DNA of 64,000 nucleotides. Source: Salinispora oceanensis (GTDB lineage: Bacteria > Actinomycetota > Actinomycetes > Mycobacteriales > Micromonosporaceae). The DNA lies in contig NZ_KB911579.1 of NCBI RefSeq assembly GCF_000383575.1, positions 747,707 to 811,706 of the forward strand, in the 5' to 3' direction. The position numbers and the translations under genes are program-made. Of this stretch, positions 32,053 to 41,456 are shown piece after piece. Within the stretch, counting starts at the first letter, position 1; every line of letters starts with the position of its first letter. The notes under the pieces were generated by a model that was not told the DNA's origin, ran no database searches, and saw only the letters and a program-made list of their open reading frames with translations.

Positions 32053-32975
32053 GCCGTCACCGCCCGCCGGACGATCAGCCGCTCCGCGGTGCGCAGCGCG
32101 GCCGAGGTCATGATGTCCAGGTTGCCCGCGTACGTGGGCAGGTAGTGCCCGGCGCCGGAGACCTCCAGGAACGCCGAGACCTGCAGGCCGGTGAGGCGTC
32201 GACCGAGCGCCGGTAGATAGCTGTCCACCCGGTCGAACTGCACATCCTGTTTCAGGCGGTAACCGGGGACGTACTCCTGTACGTCCCGGACCATGTCGGC
32301 GATGGCGGTGGCGATCGCGGCGCGGTCCGCGTCGGGGTCCGGGCAGAGGCAGTACACGGTGTCCCGCATCAGCAGCGGCGGATCGGCCGGGTTGAGCACG
32401 ATGATGGCCTTGCCCAGCTCGGCGCCGCCGACCACCTCGATCGCCCGGGCGGTGGTCTCGGTGAACTCGTCGATGTTGGCCCGGGTACCCGGCCCGGCCG
32501 ACTTCGCGGAGATTGAGGCGACGATCTCCCCGTACGCGACTGGGGTGACCCGGTCGACAGCGGCGACGATCGGCACGGTCGCCTGCCCGCCGCAGGTGAC
32601 CATGTTGACGTTGGTTTCCTGCAGGTGTTCGTCCAGATTGACCGGCGGCACCACGTACGGACCGACCGCGGCGGGGGTCAGGTCGACCACGGTCCGACCG
32701 TGGGCGCGCAGCACGGCGTCGTGGTGTCGGTGCGCCCCGGCCGAGGTGGCGTCGAAAACCAGCGCCACGTCGGTGAACTCCGGCAGCGCCACGAGCCCCG
32801 CCACCCCCTCGGCGGTGGTGGTGACACCAAGCCGCCGGGCCCGGGCCAGTCCGTCGGAGTCTGGGTCGATGCCCGCCATGGCGACCATCCGCAGACTGTC
32901 ACTGAGTCGCAAAACTTTGATCATCAAGTCGGTCCCGATGTTCCCGGAACCGAGCACTGCCACCCCGACGCTCAC
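32049..32975 (-). CDS. nbaJ: acetaldehyde dehydrogenase (acetylating)
   Basis: A 308-residue DmpF-type CoA-dependent dehydrogenase. The NAD-binding start is [16 protein letters not shown] and the catalytic Cys is C128 in [11 protein letters not shown]. It oxidises acetaldehyde from the aldolase to acetyl-CoA through a protein channel. It overlaps the hydratase gene (GTGA) upstream and the aldolase gene (ATGA) downstream, supporting equal synthesis of the DmpFG complex. Length is typical. Confidence 0.96.
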   Translation of the reverse strand: MSVGVAVLGSGNIGTDLMIKVLRLSDSLRMVAMAGIDPDSDGLARARRLGVTTTAEGVAGLVALPEFTDVALVFDATSAGAHRHHDAVLRAHGRTVVDLTPAAVGPYVVPPVNLDEHLQETNVNMVTCGGQATVPIVAAVDRVTPVAYGEIVASISAKSAGPGTRANIDEFTETTARAIEVVGGAELGKAIIVLNPADPPLLMRDTVYCLCPDPDADRAAIATAIADMVRDVQEYVPGYRLKQDVQFDRVDSYLPALGRRLTGLQVSAFLEVSGAGHYLPTYAGNLDIMTSAALRTAERLIVRRAVTA

Positions 32976-33769
32976 TCCTCGACCTCCTTCGCAAAGCAGG
33001 TACGTACCGATCCGAGGCCGGAAATCCGCGCCTCATATGCGGCGCCGGGCGTCACCGGCACCAACGGGCCAAGGGCCCCGGAGAGCACCACGTCGCCCGC
33101 CCGCAGCGGATCACCGGAGCGGGCGAGGGTCCGGGCCAGCCAGGCCAGCGCGTGCAGCGGGTTGCCGAGACAGGCCGCCGCGGCACCGACCGAGACCGGC
33201 TCCCCGGCCTGCTCCAGCACCATGCCGGCGAGACGCAGGTCCACATCGGCGAGCCGGCGGGGCGTGGTACCCAACACGAACAGCCCGCTGGAGGCGTTGT
33301 CCGCGATGGTGTCCACGATGGCGATGTCCCAGCCGGCTATCCGGGAGTCGACAATCTCGATCGCCGGCAACAGGTGATCGACCGCCCGGATCAGGTCGGC
33401 GGTAGTGATCCGCTCGTCCGTTAGGTCCGCGCCGAGCACGAACGCGATCTCGGCCTCCACCCGGGGCTGGAGCAGCCGACCAGGTGGCACCTCCACCCCG
33501 TCGGGCACCGCCGTGGCCTCGGTCAGCACCCCGAAGTCCGGCTGGTAGACGCCAAGGCTCTCCTGTACGGCCGCGGAGGTCAGACCAATCTTGGCGCCGA
33601 TTCGCCGGTGCCCCCGCCGCAGCCACTGGCGTACCTGCGCCTGTTGCACGAGGTACGCCGAGTCAATGTCCCCGTCGGGGATGAGCCGCCCGCGCAACGG
33701 CGGGCAGGGTTTGCCGCTCTCCCGAGCCTCGATGAGCTCCCGGGCGGCGGTCTCGTAGTCGACGGTCAT
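32972..33769 (-). CDS. nbaH: 2-oxopent-4-enoate hydratase
   Basis: A 265-residue hydratase that adds water to 2-hydroxypenta-2,4-dienoate to give 4-hydroxy-2-oxovalerate. It belongs to the same fold family as the decarboxylase at 30227. The segment [27 protein letters not shown] is typical of MhpD/DmpE. The metal-binding region EAEIAFVLG and [10 protein letters not shown] are conserved. It overlaps the aldehyde dehydrogenase gene by 4 nt. Assignment as hydratase rather than decarboxylase rests on the QPDFG motif. Confidence 0.9.
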   Translation of the reverse strand: MTVDYETAARELIEARESGKPCPPLRGRLIPDGDIDSAYLVQQAQVRQWLRRGHRRIGAKIGLTSAAVQESLGVYQPDFGVLTEATAVPDGVEVPPGRLLQPRVEAEIAFVLGADLTDERITTADLIRAVDHLLPAIEIVDSRIAGWDIAIVDTIADNASSGLFVLGTTPRRLADVDLRLAGMVLEQAGEPVSVGAAAACLGNPLHALAWLARTLARSGDPLRAGDVVLSGALGPLVPVTPGAAYEARISGLGSVRTCFAKEVEE

Positions 33770-35271
33770 GTCAGGTCCACACAGACGTTGGTGAGCTCGG
33801 AATAGAAACCCAGCGAATGAATGCCACCCTCGCGGCCGACGCCGGAGGCCTTCACCCCGCCGAACGGGGTACGCAGATCACGCAGATACCAGGTGTTGAC
33901 CCAGACGATCCCCGCGTCCAACCGGGCACCGGCCCGGTGGGCCCGACCCACGTCCCGGGTCCACACCGCCGCCGCCAGGCCGTACTCGGTGCCGTTGGCC
34001 AACGCGTACGCCTCCTCCTCGTCGTCGAAGGGCGCCACGTGCACGACCGGGCCGAAGATCTCCTCCCGGTTGGTCCGCGCATCCGGGCCGAGCCCGGTGA
34101 GCACCGTCGGCTGGATGTACGCGCCGCCATCACGGGCGTCGCCGAAGTGGGGCGTACTCCCGCCGGCGAGGACCTCCGCCCCGTCGGTGCGGGCCAGCTC
34201 GTAGTGGCCGAGCACCTTCTTCCGGTGGGTAGGCGAGATCAGCGGCATGTTCATCGTGGCCTCGTCGGCGGGCCACCCGTACGGCAGTGCGGCGGCCCGC
34301 TCGGCCAGCCGGGCGGTGAACTCCGCGAAGACCGGACGCTGCACATAGATGCGTTCGGTGCAGAGGCAGACCTGGCCACCGTTGGTGAAGCTGGACCGCA
34401 CCGAGCCATCCACCGCCGCCGACAGGTCGGCGTCGGCGAAGACCAGCCCGGCGTTCTTGCCGCCCAGCTCGAAGGAGACCGCCTTCACCCCGTCGGCGGC
34501 GGCCCGCATGATGGCTCCGCCGGTGGTCGACTCGCCGGTGAAGGTGATCGCGTCGACGTCCGGGTGCCGGGTGAGGAACTCCCCCGCCGAGCCGGGCCCG
34601 AAGCCGTGGACGACGTTGAAGACGCCCTCGGGCACGCCGGCGGCGGCCATCACCTCGGCGAGCAGGGTCGCCGAGGCGGGTGTCTCCTCACTGGGCTTGA
34701 CCACCACCGCGTTGCCGCACGCCAACGCGGGCGCGACCTTCCAGGTGAGCAGGAGCAGCGGCAGGTTCCACGGGACGATCACGGCGACCACGCCCACCGG
34801 CTTGCGCAGGGCGTAGTTCAGCGCCTGGCCACCGGAGGGGGTACGGGTGCTGAACGACTCGGTCGGTGTGGTCGCGGCGATCTCGGCGAAGGCACGGAAG
34901 TTGGCCGCGCCGCGCGGGATGTCCAGCGTGCGGGCCTGCGAAATCGGCTTACCGGTGTCGGCCACCTCCGCGGTGACCAGGTCATCGAAGCGGCGCTCCA
35001 GCTCGTCGGCGACCCGGAGCAGCACCTCGGCGCGCTCTCGTTCGCCGAGCCGGCCCCACGGGCCGCGCAGCGCGGCGCGGGCGGCGGCCACCGCGTCGTC
35101 CACTCCGGCCTGATCCGCGGCGACGACCTCGAAGATCGGCTCCCCGGTGACCGGGCTGTGCTTGGTGAAGCGGCGACCAGCGGCAACGAACTCGCCGGCG
35201 ATGAAGTTGGGCAGCAGGGCCGGCCCATCCGGTGCCCGGCCCGTCATCTGGCGCGCATCCCACCGGGTCAT
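33766..35271 (-). CDS. nbaE: 2-aminomuconate-6-semialdehyde dehydrogenase
   Basis: A 501-residue NAD-dependent aldehyde dehydrogenase. General base E268 lies in [11 protein letters not shown] and nucleophile C302 in [27 protein letters not shown] is typical of the 2-hydroxy/aminomuconic semialdehyde subgroup. It oxidises the ACMSD product to 2-aminomuconate, steering carbon away from spontaneous cyclisation to picolinate. The start is ATG 35271, overlapping the kmo stop (ATGA). The long upstream open frame inside kmo is not coding. Confidence 0.94.
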   Translation of the reverse strand: MTRWDARQMTGRAPDGPALLPNFIAGEFVAAGRRFTKHSPVTGEPIFEVVAADQAGVDDAVAAARAALRGPWGRLGERERAEVLLRVADELERRFDDLVTAEVADTGKPISQARTLDIPRGAANFRAFAEIAATTPTESFSTRTPSGGQALNYALRKPVGVVAVIVPWNLPLLLLTWKVAPALACGNAVVVKPSEETPASATLLAEVMAAAGVPEGVFNVVHGFGPGSAGEFLTRHPDVDAITFTGESTTGGAIMRAAADGVKAVSFELGGKNAGLVFADADLSAAVDGSVRSSFTNGGQVCLCTERIYVQRPVFAEFTARLAERAAALPYGWPADEATMNMPLISPTHRKKVLGHYELARTDGAEVLAGGSTPHFGDARDGGAYIQPTVLTGLGPDARTNREEIFGPVVHVAPFDDEEEAYALANGTEYGLAAAVWTRDVGRAHRAGARLDAGIVWVNTWYLRDLRTPFGGVKASGVGREGGIHSLGFYSELTNVCVDLT

Positions 35272-36605
35272 CCGCGCCTCCCTCGGCGGAGCGCAGCCCC
35301 GACCACTCCGGCCAGCAGGGCCGCCGCGCCCCCGGCCACCACCCCCAGCAGCTGGTGCTGGCGACGGACTCGACGGCGCACCTGCGCGTACGGGGTGGTC
35401 GAGAAGGAGACCAGCTCGTACCGGGACACGTATCGCCCGGGCAGCGCCCGCTCCAGCGCCTGCTCCACCCGTCGGCTGAGCTGGAACAGCGGCGAGGCGA
35501 CCCGGTCGCGCATCTCGACGAAGTTGGTCAGCGCCATCTGGGCGATCGCCTCGGCGTTGGCCTGCCGGCGGCGTTGGTACAGCGGTAGCGCCGCGGACCA
35601 GTCGTCGGCACACTCGTCGAGGCAGCGGTCCAGCTCCACCACGTCCTCGAAGGCGCAGTTGGCGCCCTGACCGTAGAACGGCACGATGGCGTGCGCCGCG
35701 TCGCCGAGCAACCCGACTCTCCCGTTCACCTGCCAGGGGTCACAGCGGACGGTGCCGAGGACTCCCACCGGATTGTGCAGATAGTCGTCCACCAGGGTCG
35801 GCGCGAGAGGGAGCAGATCCGGGTAGTGCTGCGCGAAGTGTCGCTCGATCGCCGCCTGGCTGCCCAGTGAGGCGAAGCTCGTGGTGCCGTGGGTGGGCCA
35901 GAAGAGCGTACAGGTGAAGGAGCGGTCCGGGTTCGGCAACGCGATCATCATCGAGGTGCCCCGCGGCCAGATGTGCAGTGCCTCCGGGTCGAGCGCGAAG
36001 GCGCCGCCCATGGGCGGAATGGTCAGCTCCTTGTAGCCGTAGTCGAGAAAGTCCAGGCTCTCCCGCAGCAGGCCGTGGCCGAGTAGCTGGCCACGGACCG
36101 CCGAACCGGCGCCATCGGCGCCCAGGACCACCGAGGCGGTATCCGTGACCTTCCCTTGTGGAGTTTCAAAGGTCATTTCTCCGGTGGCCGGGTCGAGGTC
36201 GACCAACCGGTGGTCGAAGGCGACCCGCACGCCCGGCAACGCGGCGGCTGCGGAGAGCAGGGCGTTGTTCAGCGCCCCCCGACTGATCGAGTTGATCGCC
36301 CGGTCCCCGGCCGCGCTGTAGCCCTGAAACTGTGGCTCGCCGTCCACCGGATGAATCATCCGGCCCCGCATCGGCAACGCGTCGGCCATCACCCGGGCGT
36401 CCAGGCCGATCCGGCGCAGCGCGTCCAGCCCTCGTTCGGAGAGCGCCAGGTTGATGGAGCGACCCCGCTCAACCCGACCAGCCCGGGGGTCGGGGCGGCG
36501 TTCGTAGAGGGCGACCGGATAACCCCGCCGGGCCAGGAAGGCAGCGAGCAGGCAGCCGGAGAGTCCGGCACCGACGACGGCGACCTCAGCGCGCTCTGTG
36601 CTCAT
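35268..36605 (-). CDS. kmo: kynurenine 3-monooxygenase
   Basis: A 445-residue FAD-dependent hydroxylase that makes 3-hydroxykynurenine from kynurenine with NADPH and O2. The FAD site GAGLSGCLLAAFLARRG is at the N-terminus. RSINLALSERGLDALRRIGL is the KMO fingerprint, and GLLGDAAHAIVPFYGQGANCAFEDV is the second FAD motif. The C-terminus has a hydrophobic segment (VVAGGAAALLAGVVGAAL) and an Arg-rich end, suggesting membrane attachment as in eukaryotic KMO. It overlaps kynureninase (TGATG) and the dehydrogenase (ATGA). Confidence 0.95.
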   Translation of the reverse strand: MSTERAEVAVVGAGLSGCLLAAFLARRGYPVALYERRPDPRAGRVERGRSINLALSERGLDALRRIGLDARVMADALPMRGRMIHPVDGEPQFQGYSAAGDRAINSISRGALNNALLSAAAALPGVRVAFDHRLVDLDPATGEMTFETPQGKVTDTASVVLGADGAGSAVRGQLLGHGLLRESLDFLDYGYKELTIPPMGGAFALDPEALHIWPRGTSMMIALPNPDRSFTCTLFWPTHGTTSFASLGSQAAIERHFAQHYPDLLPLAPTLVDDYLHNPVGVLGTVRCDPWQVNGRVGLLGDAAHAIVPFYGQGANCAFEDVVELDRCLDECADDWSAALPLYQRRRQANAEAIAQMALTNFVEMRDRVASPLFQLSRRVEQALERALPGRYVSRYELVSFSTTPYAQVRRRVRRQHQLLGVVAGGAAALLAGVVGAALRRGRRG

Positions 36606-37894
36606 CAGTGCACCTCCACCGTAGCGGCCAACGCGTTGGCCACCCGCCAGCAATCGTGGTACGTCGAGTAAAGCGGCACCGGTGCGAAGCGGACAACATC
36701 TGGCTCCCGCGCATCTGCGACAACCCCGTGCTCCAACCGCAGCCGCTTCGCCAGGTCGGCGGCGCTCCCAGTGCCGATCCGCACCGACAGTTGTGCGCCT
36801 CGACGGGCCGGATCGCGTGGAGTGACCACCGCCAGGGGCCGCCCCGGGGTGACCTGGTCCAGTAGCCACTCGAGGTAGCCGGTGAGCCGGATACTGCGCT
36901 CCCGCAACGCCGTCATGCCGACCGAGTCGAAGAGCTCCAGCGACGTACGTACCGGCCCCATCGCGAAGATCGGTGGGTTGGAGACCTGCCAGGCCTCCGC
37001 CGTCGCCGGCGGCCGGGCCACCGGCGACATCTCGAACCGGGTAGCCGCCTCGGTGCTCCACCAGCCCTCAAACCGGGGCAGCGTCGGATCGGCGAGGTGG
37101 CGCTCGTGGACGAACACCCCGGAGAGCCCGCCCGGCCCGGAGTTCAGGTACTTGTAGGAGCACCACGCCGCGAAGTCGACATCCCAGTCGTGCAGCGCCA
37201 GTGGGACGTTTCCCGCGGCGTGCGCCAGATCCCAGCCGACCACCGCGCCGGCCGCCCGGCCGGCGGCGGTGATCTCCGGGATCTCCATCAGCTCGCCGGT
37301 CAGGTAGTTGACGCCGCCGAGCAGCACCAACGCGATCGTGTCCCCCTCCGTCGCGAGCAGGTCAAGCACGTCGGCCGTACGCAGGGTGTCCTCGCCGGGA
37401 CGGGGAGCCAGGCGTAGCACCGCGGTATCCGGGTCAAGGCCGTGGAACCGGGCCTGGCTCCGGACGGCGTAGCTGTCCGAAGGAAAGGCGCTGTCCTCGA
37501 TGACGATCCGGGTACGGGTGCCGGTCGGCCGGTAGAAGCTCACCATCAGCAGGTGCAGGTTGACGGTGAGGGAGTTCATCACCACCACCTCCGCCGGCCG
37601 GGCGCCGACCAGCCGGGCGGTCGGCCCGGTCAACAACTCGTGGTAGGGCAGCCACGGTCGACCGGCCGCCAGGTGTCCCTCCACCCCGAGACGGCGCCAC
37701 GCCTCCAGGTCGGCGAGCAACTCGTCCCTCGTTGCCCGAGGTTGCAGGCCCAGCGAGTTTCCGGCCAGGTATGCCGCCTGCTGGTAGCGACCGCCGTCGG
37801 CGGGGGGTACGTGGAACAGGTGCCGATGGCCGGGGTCAGCGGTGTCCAACCGGTTCGCCGACTTCTCCTCCTGGCTCAGCTCTTCCTTGTGCAT
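36605..37894 (-). CDS. kynU: kynureninase
   Basis: A 429-residue PLP enzyme that splits 3-hydroxykynurenine into 3-hydroxyanthranilate and alanine. The PLP lysine is K248 in CSYKYLNSGPGG, and the conserved WDLAHAAGNVPL precedes it. AYLAGNSLGLQP at the N-terminus is a family signature. The start used is ATG 37894. A GTG at 37918 that overlaps the TDO stop (GTGA) would add 8 residues and also fits the coupling style of the operon. Confidence 0.95.
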   Translation of the reverse strand: MHKEELSQEEKSANRLDTADPGHRHLFHVPPADGGRYQQAAYLAGNSLGLQPRATRDELLADLEAWRRLGVEGHLAAGRPWLPYHELLTGPTARLVGARPAEVVVMNSLTVNLHLLMVSFYRPTGTRTRIVIEDSAFPSDSYAVRSQARFHGLDPDTAVLRLAPRPGEDTLRTADVLDLLATEGDTIALVLLGGVNYLTGELMEIPEITAAGRAAGAVVGWDLAHAAGNVPLALHDWDVDFAAWCSYKYLNSGPGGLSGVFVHERHLADPTLPRFEGWWSTEAATRFEMSPVARPPATAEAWQVSNPPIFAMGPVRTSLELFDSVGMTALRERSIRLTGYLEWLLDQVTPGRPLAVVTPRDPARRGAQLSVRIGTGSAADLAKRLRLEHGVVADAREPDVVRFAPVPLYSTYHDCWRVANALAATVEVH

Positions 37895-37914
37895 GCGTTC
37901 GCTCCGCTCCCCGC

Positions 37915-38841
37915 TCACATCTCGGTCCGGGCTGACCACAGCTCCGGGAAGACCACCCGGGCCATGCTCCGCTGCAGCCAGGCCAGGCCGGCGGAGCCAC
38001 CGCTGCCGACCTTGGCGCCCATCGTCCGCTGCACCGCCTTGACGTGGTGCCAGCGCCAGTCGCCGAACCCCTCGGCCACCTCGGTCAGTGCCTCGCCCAG
38101 CAGCCGAAACTGGTCGTCGGGGCGGGCGGCGTAGATCCGCACCCAGGCCGCCTCCACCGCCGGATGCGGCTGGTGCTCCTCGGCGACGTCCCGATTGAGG
38201 AGTTCCGGAGGAAGCTCGTGACCGTGCCGGGCGAGCAGCGCGAGCACGTCGTCCCAGAGGCTGGGGGCGTTCAGGGCAGCGGTCAGTTCGGCATGCACCT
38301 CGACCTGCCGACGGAACGGGCGAATCAGGGCCGGATCGCGCAAGCCGAGCAGGAGCTCGACGTGGCGATACATCGCCGACTGGAAACCCGAGCCCTCGCC
38401 GAGGAGGTTACGGAACCGGTTGAAGTCGGCGGGGGTCATCCAACGCAGGCTCCGCCAGGCGGCGTTCAGCCCTTCCAGGTGCAGAGCGGCACGACGCAGC
38501 GGCGCCTGGGTGTCTGGAATCCGGTCCGCCCGCAGCAGCCGCTGGGTCTCGCGCAGTTCGTGACAGGTCAGGTTGAAGTACAGCTCCATGATCTGGCTGG
38601 TCACGAGGAAGGACATCTCGCCCGGATCGCTACTCAGCGGCGTCTGCAACCGGTGCAGAGTGCTGGCCTGCACGTAGGCGTCGTACGGAATCCGCCCAGT
38701 GAACTCCAGGGTCGGCTCACCGCCGTTGCGGGCTGCTCGGGTGGCGCGTTGTCGCGGGGTTACCGGCCGCACCTCCGCCGAGGTGGCCGCCCGTAGTTCT
38801 GTTCGTTCCACCAGTCCGCTCCCTCCGCTCGAGCTGGCCAT
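37915..38841 (-). CDS. kynA: tryptophan 2,3-dioxygenase
   Basis: First gene of the catabolic operon, 308 residues. A heme dioxygenase converting L-tryptophan to N-formylkynurenine. FTGRIPYDAYVQASTLHRLQ, MSFLVTSQIMELYFNLTCHEL and SGFQSAMYRHVELLLG are family signatures. The proximal heme His is in DWRWHHVKAVQRTMG. Residues 1-45 are a poorly conserved basic extension, so the start could be later. It is divergent from an Lrp/AsnC regulator 140 nt away. Confidence 0.95.
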   Translation of the reverse strand: MASSSGGSGLVERTELRAATSAEVRPVTPRQRATRAARNGGEPTLEFTGRIPYDAYVQASTLHRLQTPLSSDPGEMSFLVTSQIMELYFNLTCHELRETQRLLRADRIPDTQAPLRRAALHLEGLNAAWRSLRWMTPADFNRFRNLLGEGSGFQSAMYRHVELLLGLRDPALIRPFRRQVEVHAELTAALNAPSLWDDVLALLARHGHELPPELLNRDVAEEHQPHPAVEAAWVRIYAARPDDQFRLLGEALTEVAEGFGDWRWHHVKAVQRTMGAKVGSGGSAGLAWLQRSMARVVFPELWSARTEM

Positions 38842-38959
38842 CCGGCCGTACTGCGGTAGCGGTCATGATGCCGCGACAAGTCGCACCAGTGGAATGCCGA
38901 GACAACGGCTCTCACGGCGGTACACCTATCAATCGCAAGGCGATACCCCAGATTCGGTT

Positions 38960-38978
38960 GGAGAACGTAAGGTTCCCC
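38960..38978. promoter_or_regulatory. possible operator of the kynurenine operon regulator
   Basis: An imperfect inverted repeat GGAGAAC-gtaag-GTTCCCC (6 of 7 pairs) lies directly before the regulator start, within the 140-nt divergent promoter region. Lrp/AsnC proteins bind degenerate palindromes near their own start, so autoregulation and control of kynA is possible. I see no second clear copy. Confidence 0.3.
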
Positions 38979-38981
38979 AGT

Positions 38982-39458
38982 GTGGACGAGATGGACTGGG
39001 CGCTGCTGCGCGAACTACAGGCCGACGCCCGGCTGTCGTACAGCGAGTTGTCCCGACGGGTACACCTCTCCCCACCGGCGGTAGCCGAGCGCGTACGTCG
39101 GCTCGAGGAGACCGGTGTCATCACCGGCTACCACGCGCACGTGGACCCGGCCCGAGCCGGGCGAACGGTGATCGCGCTGATCCGCATGTCCTGCTACGGG
39201 GCCCGCTGCATCCTCAACAGCCCGGAGACCACGGCCTGGCCGGAGATCATGCAGATCCATCGGATCACCGGCGACGCGTGCAGCATGCTGACCGTCACCG
39301 CCGGCTCGATCGAGGAGTTCGAGGCGGTCATTGATCGGCTCGCTCCGTACGGCCAGCCGTCCAGCACGATGGTGCTCTCCACCCCACTCGGCTGGCGTCC
39401 GATCCCTCCACCCGGCTCCGGTAACAGCGAGCCGGCTCCATCCCGCCGCCGCCGCTGA
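38982..39458 (+). CDS. Lrp/AsnC-family regulator, probable regulator of tryptophan catabolism
   Basis: A 158-residue regulator. The N-terminal helix-turn-helix is DEMDWALLRELQADARLSYSELSRRVHLSPPAVAERVRRLEETGVI (residues 2-48). The C-terminal RAM effector-binding domain includes CILNSPETTAWPEIMQIHRITGDACSMLTVTA. It is divergent from kynA, the first gene of the 12-gene operon. Lrp-type KynR controls kyn genes in Pseudomonas, so kynurenine or tryptophan is the likely effector here. The start is GTG 38982, with ATG 38991 as alternative. A GC palindrome followed by TTT at 39460-39473 may terminate it. Confidence 0.9.
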   Translation: MDEMDWALLRELQADARLSYSELSRRVHLSPPAVAERVRRLEETGVITGYHAHVDPARAGRTVIALIRMSCYGARCILNSPETTAWPEIMQIHRITGDACSMLTVTAGSIEEFEAVIDRLAPYGQPSSTMVLSTPLGWRPIPPPGSGNSEPAPSRRRR

Positions 39459-39547
39459 CCCCCCGCGGGGGTTTGCCCGGAAGCCAGCGGGAAAGCAGTC
39501 CGCGGTACCCGGGGAGGGTCCGGTGGTCGACACCGGGAGGGGGAATC

Positions 39548-40042
39548 ATGCGGCGTCATCGCGTACTCGCCATGCTGGCCTTGGTGGCGGCGTTCGTCCT
39601 GTTCGGGGGCGCGCCTGCCAGCGCCGGTGAGCACACCTTCATCGAGGTCACGCCGAACCCGGCGCAGGCCGGCACCCGTGTTGACCTCCGGGCCAGCTGC
39701 GACAGGGACAACAACCGTCAGGCGACGGTGCACTCGGGCGCCTTCGATGGTCAGGTCTTCCTCCGACCCGACAACGGCTTCCTCACCGGCCACGCCACCA
39801 TCCCGAGCAACAAGGAGGCCGGCGACTACCGGGTCGACCTGCGCTGCGAAAACAACAAGACCGCCAGCACGACACTGACAGTACTCAACATGTCCCAGCC
39901 GACGAAGGGACCGGCGACCGGTGCCGGCGGCACCGCGGTCGGTCGCACCGGCTCCTACCTCCTGGTCGGGGGCGTGGTGGCGGTGGCGCTGGCCATCGGC
40001 TTCGGCTTCTTCGGGAACCGCCGCACCGGAAACGGTTCCTGA
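39548..40042 (+). CDS. secreted surface protein with C-terminal sortase-like anchor
   Basis: A 164-residue exported protein. The signal peptide MRRHRVLAMLALVAAFVLFG ends near ASA (residue 26). The mature domain (27-115) is a small beta-rich fold with two cysteines (C51, C100) that may form a disulfide. The C-terminus has KGPATGAGG (120-128), a P-x-T-G-like motif. A transmembrane helix (136-155) and an Arg-Arg tail follow, as in sorting signals. The class E/F sortase gene starts 14 nt downstream, so it is the probable substrate. ATG at 39548 is chosen to start the signal peptide. Confidence 0.82.
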   Translation: MRRHRVLAMLALVAAFVLFGGAPASAGEHTFIEVTPNPAQAGTRVDLRASCDRDNNRQATVHSGAFDGQVFLRPDNGFLTGHATIPSNKEAGDYRVDLRCENNKTASTTLTVLNMSQPTKGPATGAGGTAVGRTGSYLLVGGVVAVALAIGFGFFGNRRTGNGS

Positions 40043-40055
40043 CCCGACCGCCACC

Positions 40056-40895
40056 ATGGCCCGAGCAGACAGACGTACTCGACAGCGGGCGGTCCGGGCC
40101 GGCACCCGGCGCGCGGTGTCGGCCGCTGCCCGGCTGGCCGCCGGGACCGCCCGCCGGCTGCGCCGAGCCGCCGGGCAGGCGTCCGCGGCGAGCGTCGTCA
40201 CCACCGACCCGGCCACCGAGCCGCTACCCCCGCATCCACGGCGGCGGTGGGTACCGGCCCGGCGGCGGCTGGGGTTCTCCCGCAGCCCCGGGATACCCGT
40301 ACTGGCCATCGGAACCCTAATGATGCTGATCATCGCCATGCTCGGGGTGGAACAGGTGACCGGCATCAGTGTCCTCCCGGAGCGGTTCACCGCCGGTCTG
40401 CGACCACCACCGAAGAAGTTTCCGGTGCTACCAGCGAGCGATCCGGTCGCCGTAGAGATCGATGCCATCGATGTCGCGGCCCCGGTGCACAGCGTCGGGC
40501 TGGCACCGGACGGCACTATCGCGGCGCCGGACGCGGCTCGCGCCCAGGAGGCGGGCTGGTACGACCAGGGCCCCACACCCGGGCAGTACGGTCCGGCGGT
40601 CCTCGTCGGGCATGTGGACACCGACACGGGGCCTGCGGTGTTCCAGGAACTGCGGAACCTCCGCGCCGGCGACCGGGTCGAGGTGGACCGGACCGATGGG
40701 CAGGTCGCGGTCTTTGAGGTCAACTCGGTGGAGCGGTTCGCCAAGGAACGATTCCCGACCGACCAGGTGTTCGGAGATTTCGACCGACCGAACCTGCGGC
40801 TGGTGACCTGCGGTGGCCAATGGGTTGGCGGTCAGACCGGCTACGCCGACAATGTGGTGGTCTTCGCCTCCCTGGTCGAGGCGCGGAGCGGCTGA
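40056..40895 (+). CDS. class E/F sortase
   Basis: A 279-residue sortase with an Arg-rich cytoplasmic N-terminus and one signal-anchor helix (residues about 79-97). The catalytic domain runs from about 130 to 275. H186 (AVLVGHVDTDTG) and C252 (LRLVTCGG) are the catalytic pair. The segment normally carrying the third residue reads TGYADNVVVF, with Ala264 where an Arg might be expected. It would anchor the upstream secreted protein to the cell wall. It ends 18 nt before the convergent HNH gene. ATG 40056 is used because the frame overlaps the upstream gene before it. Confidence 0.88.
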   Translation: MARADRRTRQRAVRAGTRRAVSAAARLAAGTARRLRRAAGQASAASVVTTDPATEPLPPHPRRRWVPARRRLGFSRSPGIPVLAIGTLMMLIIAMLGVEQVTGISVLPERFTAGLRPPPKKFPVLPASDPVAVEIDAIDVAAPVHSVGLAPDGTIAAPDAARAQEAGWYDQGPTPGQYGPAVLVGHVDTDTGPAVFQELRNLRAGDRVEVDRTDGQVAVFEVNSVERFAKERFPTDQVFGDFDRPNLRLVTCGGQWVGGQTGYADNVVVFASLVEARSG

Positions 40896-40913
40896 GCCAC
40901 CGGGCGAGGCCGC

Positions 40914-41456
40914 TCAGGCGGCTTCGGGCTCGCGCAGGTCGAGCCAGTCGACCCAACGCGGGTCGGGAGGTCGGTGGCCGAGCACCCGCCACGCGATACC
41001 CTTCGGTGCCGTCGGCGGGGCAGGGAGCCGCCAGCCCAACTCGGCCGGGGTCTTATCGCCCTTGGTGTGGTTGCACCGGGCGCACGCCGCCACCACGTTC
41101 TCCCAGGAGTGCCGACCACCGCGGCTCCGCGGGAGGACGTGATCGATGGTCTCCGCGGGGCCCCGGCAGTAGGCGCACCGCCACCCGTCCCGCGCGAAAA
41201 TGGCCCGCCGGGACAGCCCGACGTGGGCCCGAAAAGGCACCCGGACGAAGTGGGTGAGCCGCACGACCGAGGGCACCGGCAGCGAGTCCCGGGCGCTGTG
41301 CAGGACACCCTCACCATCGGCGACGCAGACAGCCTTGGCGGTGAGCACCAGGATGGCGGCACGCCGAACAGACACGACACACAGCGGCTCGTAGGTGGCG
41401 TTGAGGACCAGCGCGCCGGAGCCCACCGTGGGTCGTATGTCAGGCATCGCGCTCAC
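40914..41456 (-). CDS. HNH endonuclease family protein
   Basis: A 180-residue HNH protein. The N-terminal domain (ALVLNATYEPLCVVSVRRA) is typical of the conserved actinobacterial/cyanobacterial HNH group that is not linked to mobile elements. The zinc and catalytic motif is C94xxC97, D105-H106 (IDHVLPRSRGG), N120 and C125xxC128 with NHTKGDKTP. The cellular role is unknown. It is the probable counterpart of mycobacterial Rv2469c by position near glbO. Confidence 0.9.
   Translation of the reverse strand: MSAMPDIRPTVGSGALVLNATYEPLCVVSVRRAAILVLTAKAVCVADGEGVLHSARDSLPVPSVVRLTHFVRVPFRAHVGLSRRAIFARDGWRCAYCRGPAETIDHVLPRSRGGRHSWENVVAACARCNHTKGDKTPAELGWRLPAPPTAPKGIAWRVLGHRPPDPRWVDWLDLREPEAA

Noticed and set aside
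33817..35670. 617-residue plus-strand frame opposite the dehydrogenase gene
   Set aside because: Mirror of a well-supported aldehyde dehydrogenase; Gly/Arg/His-rich without domains.
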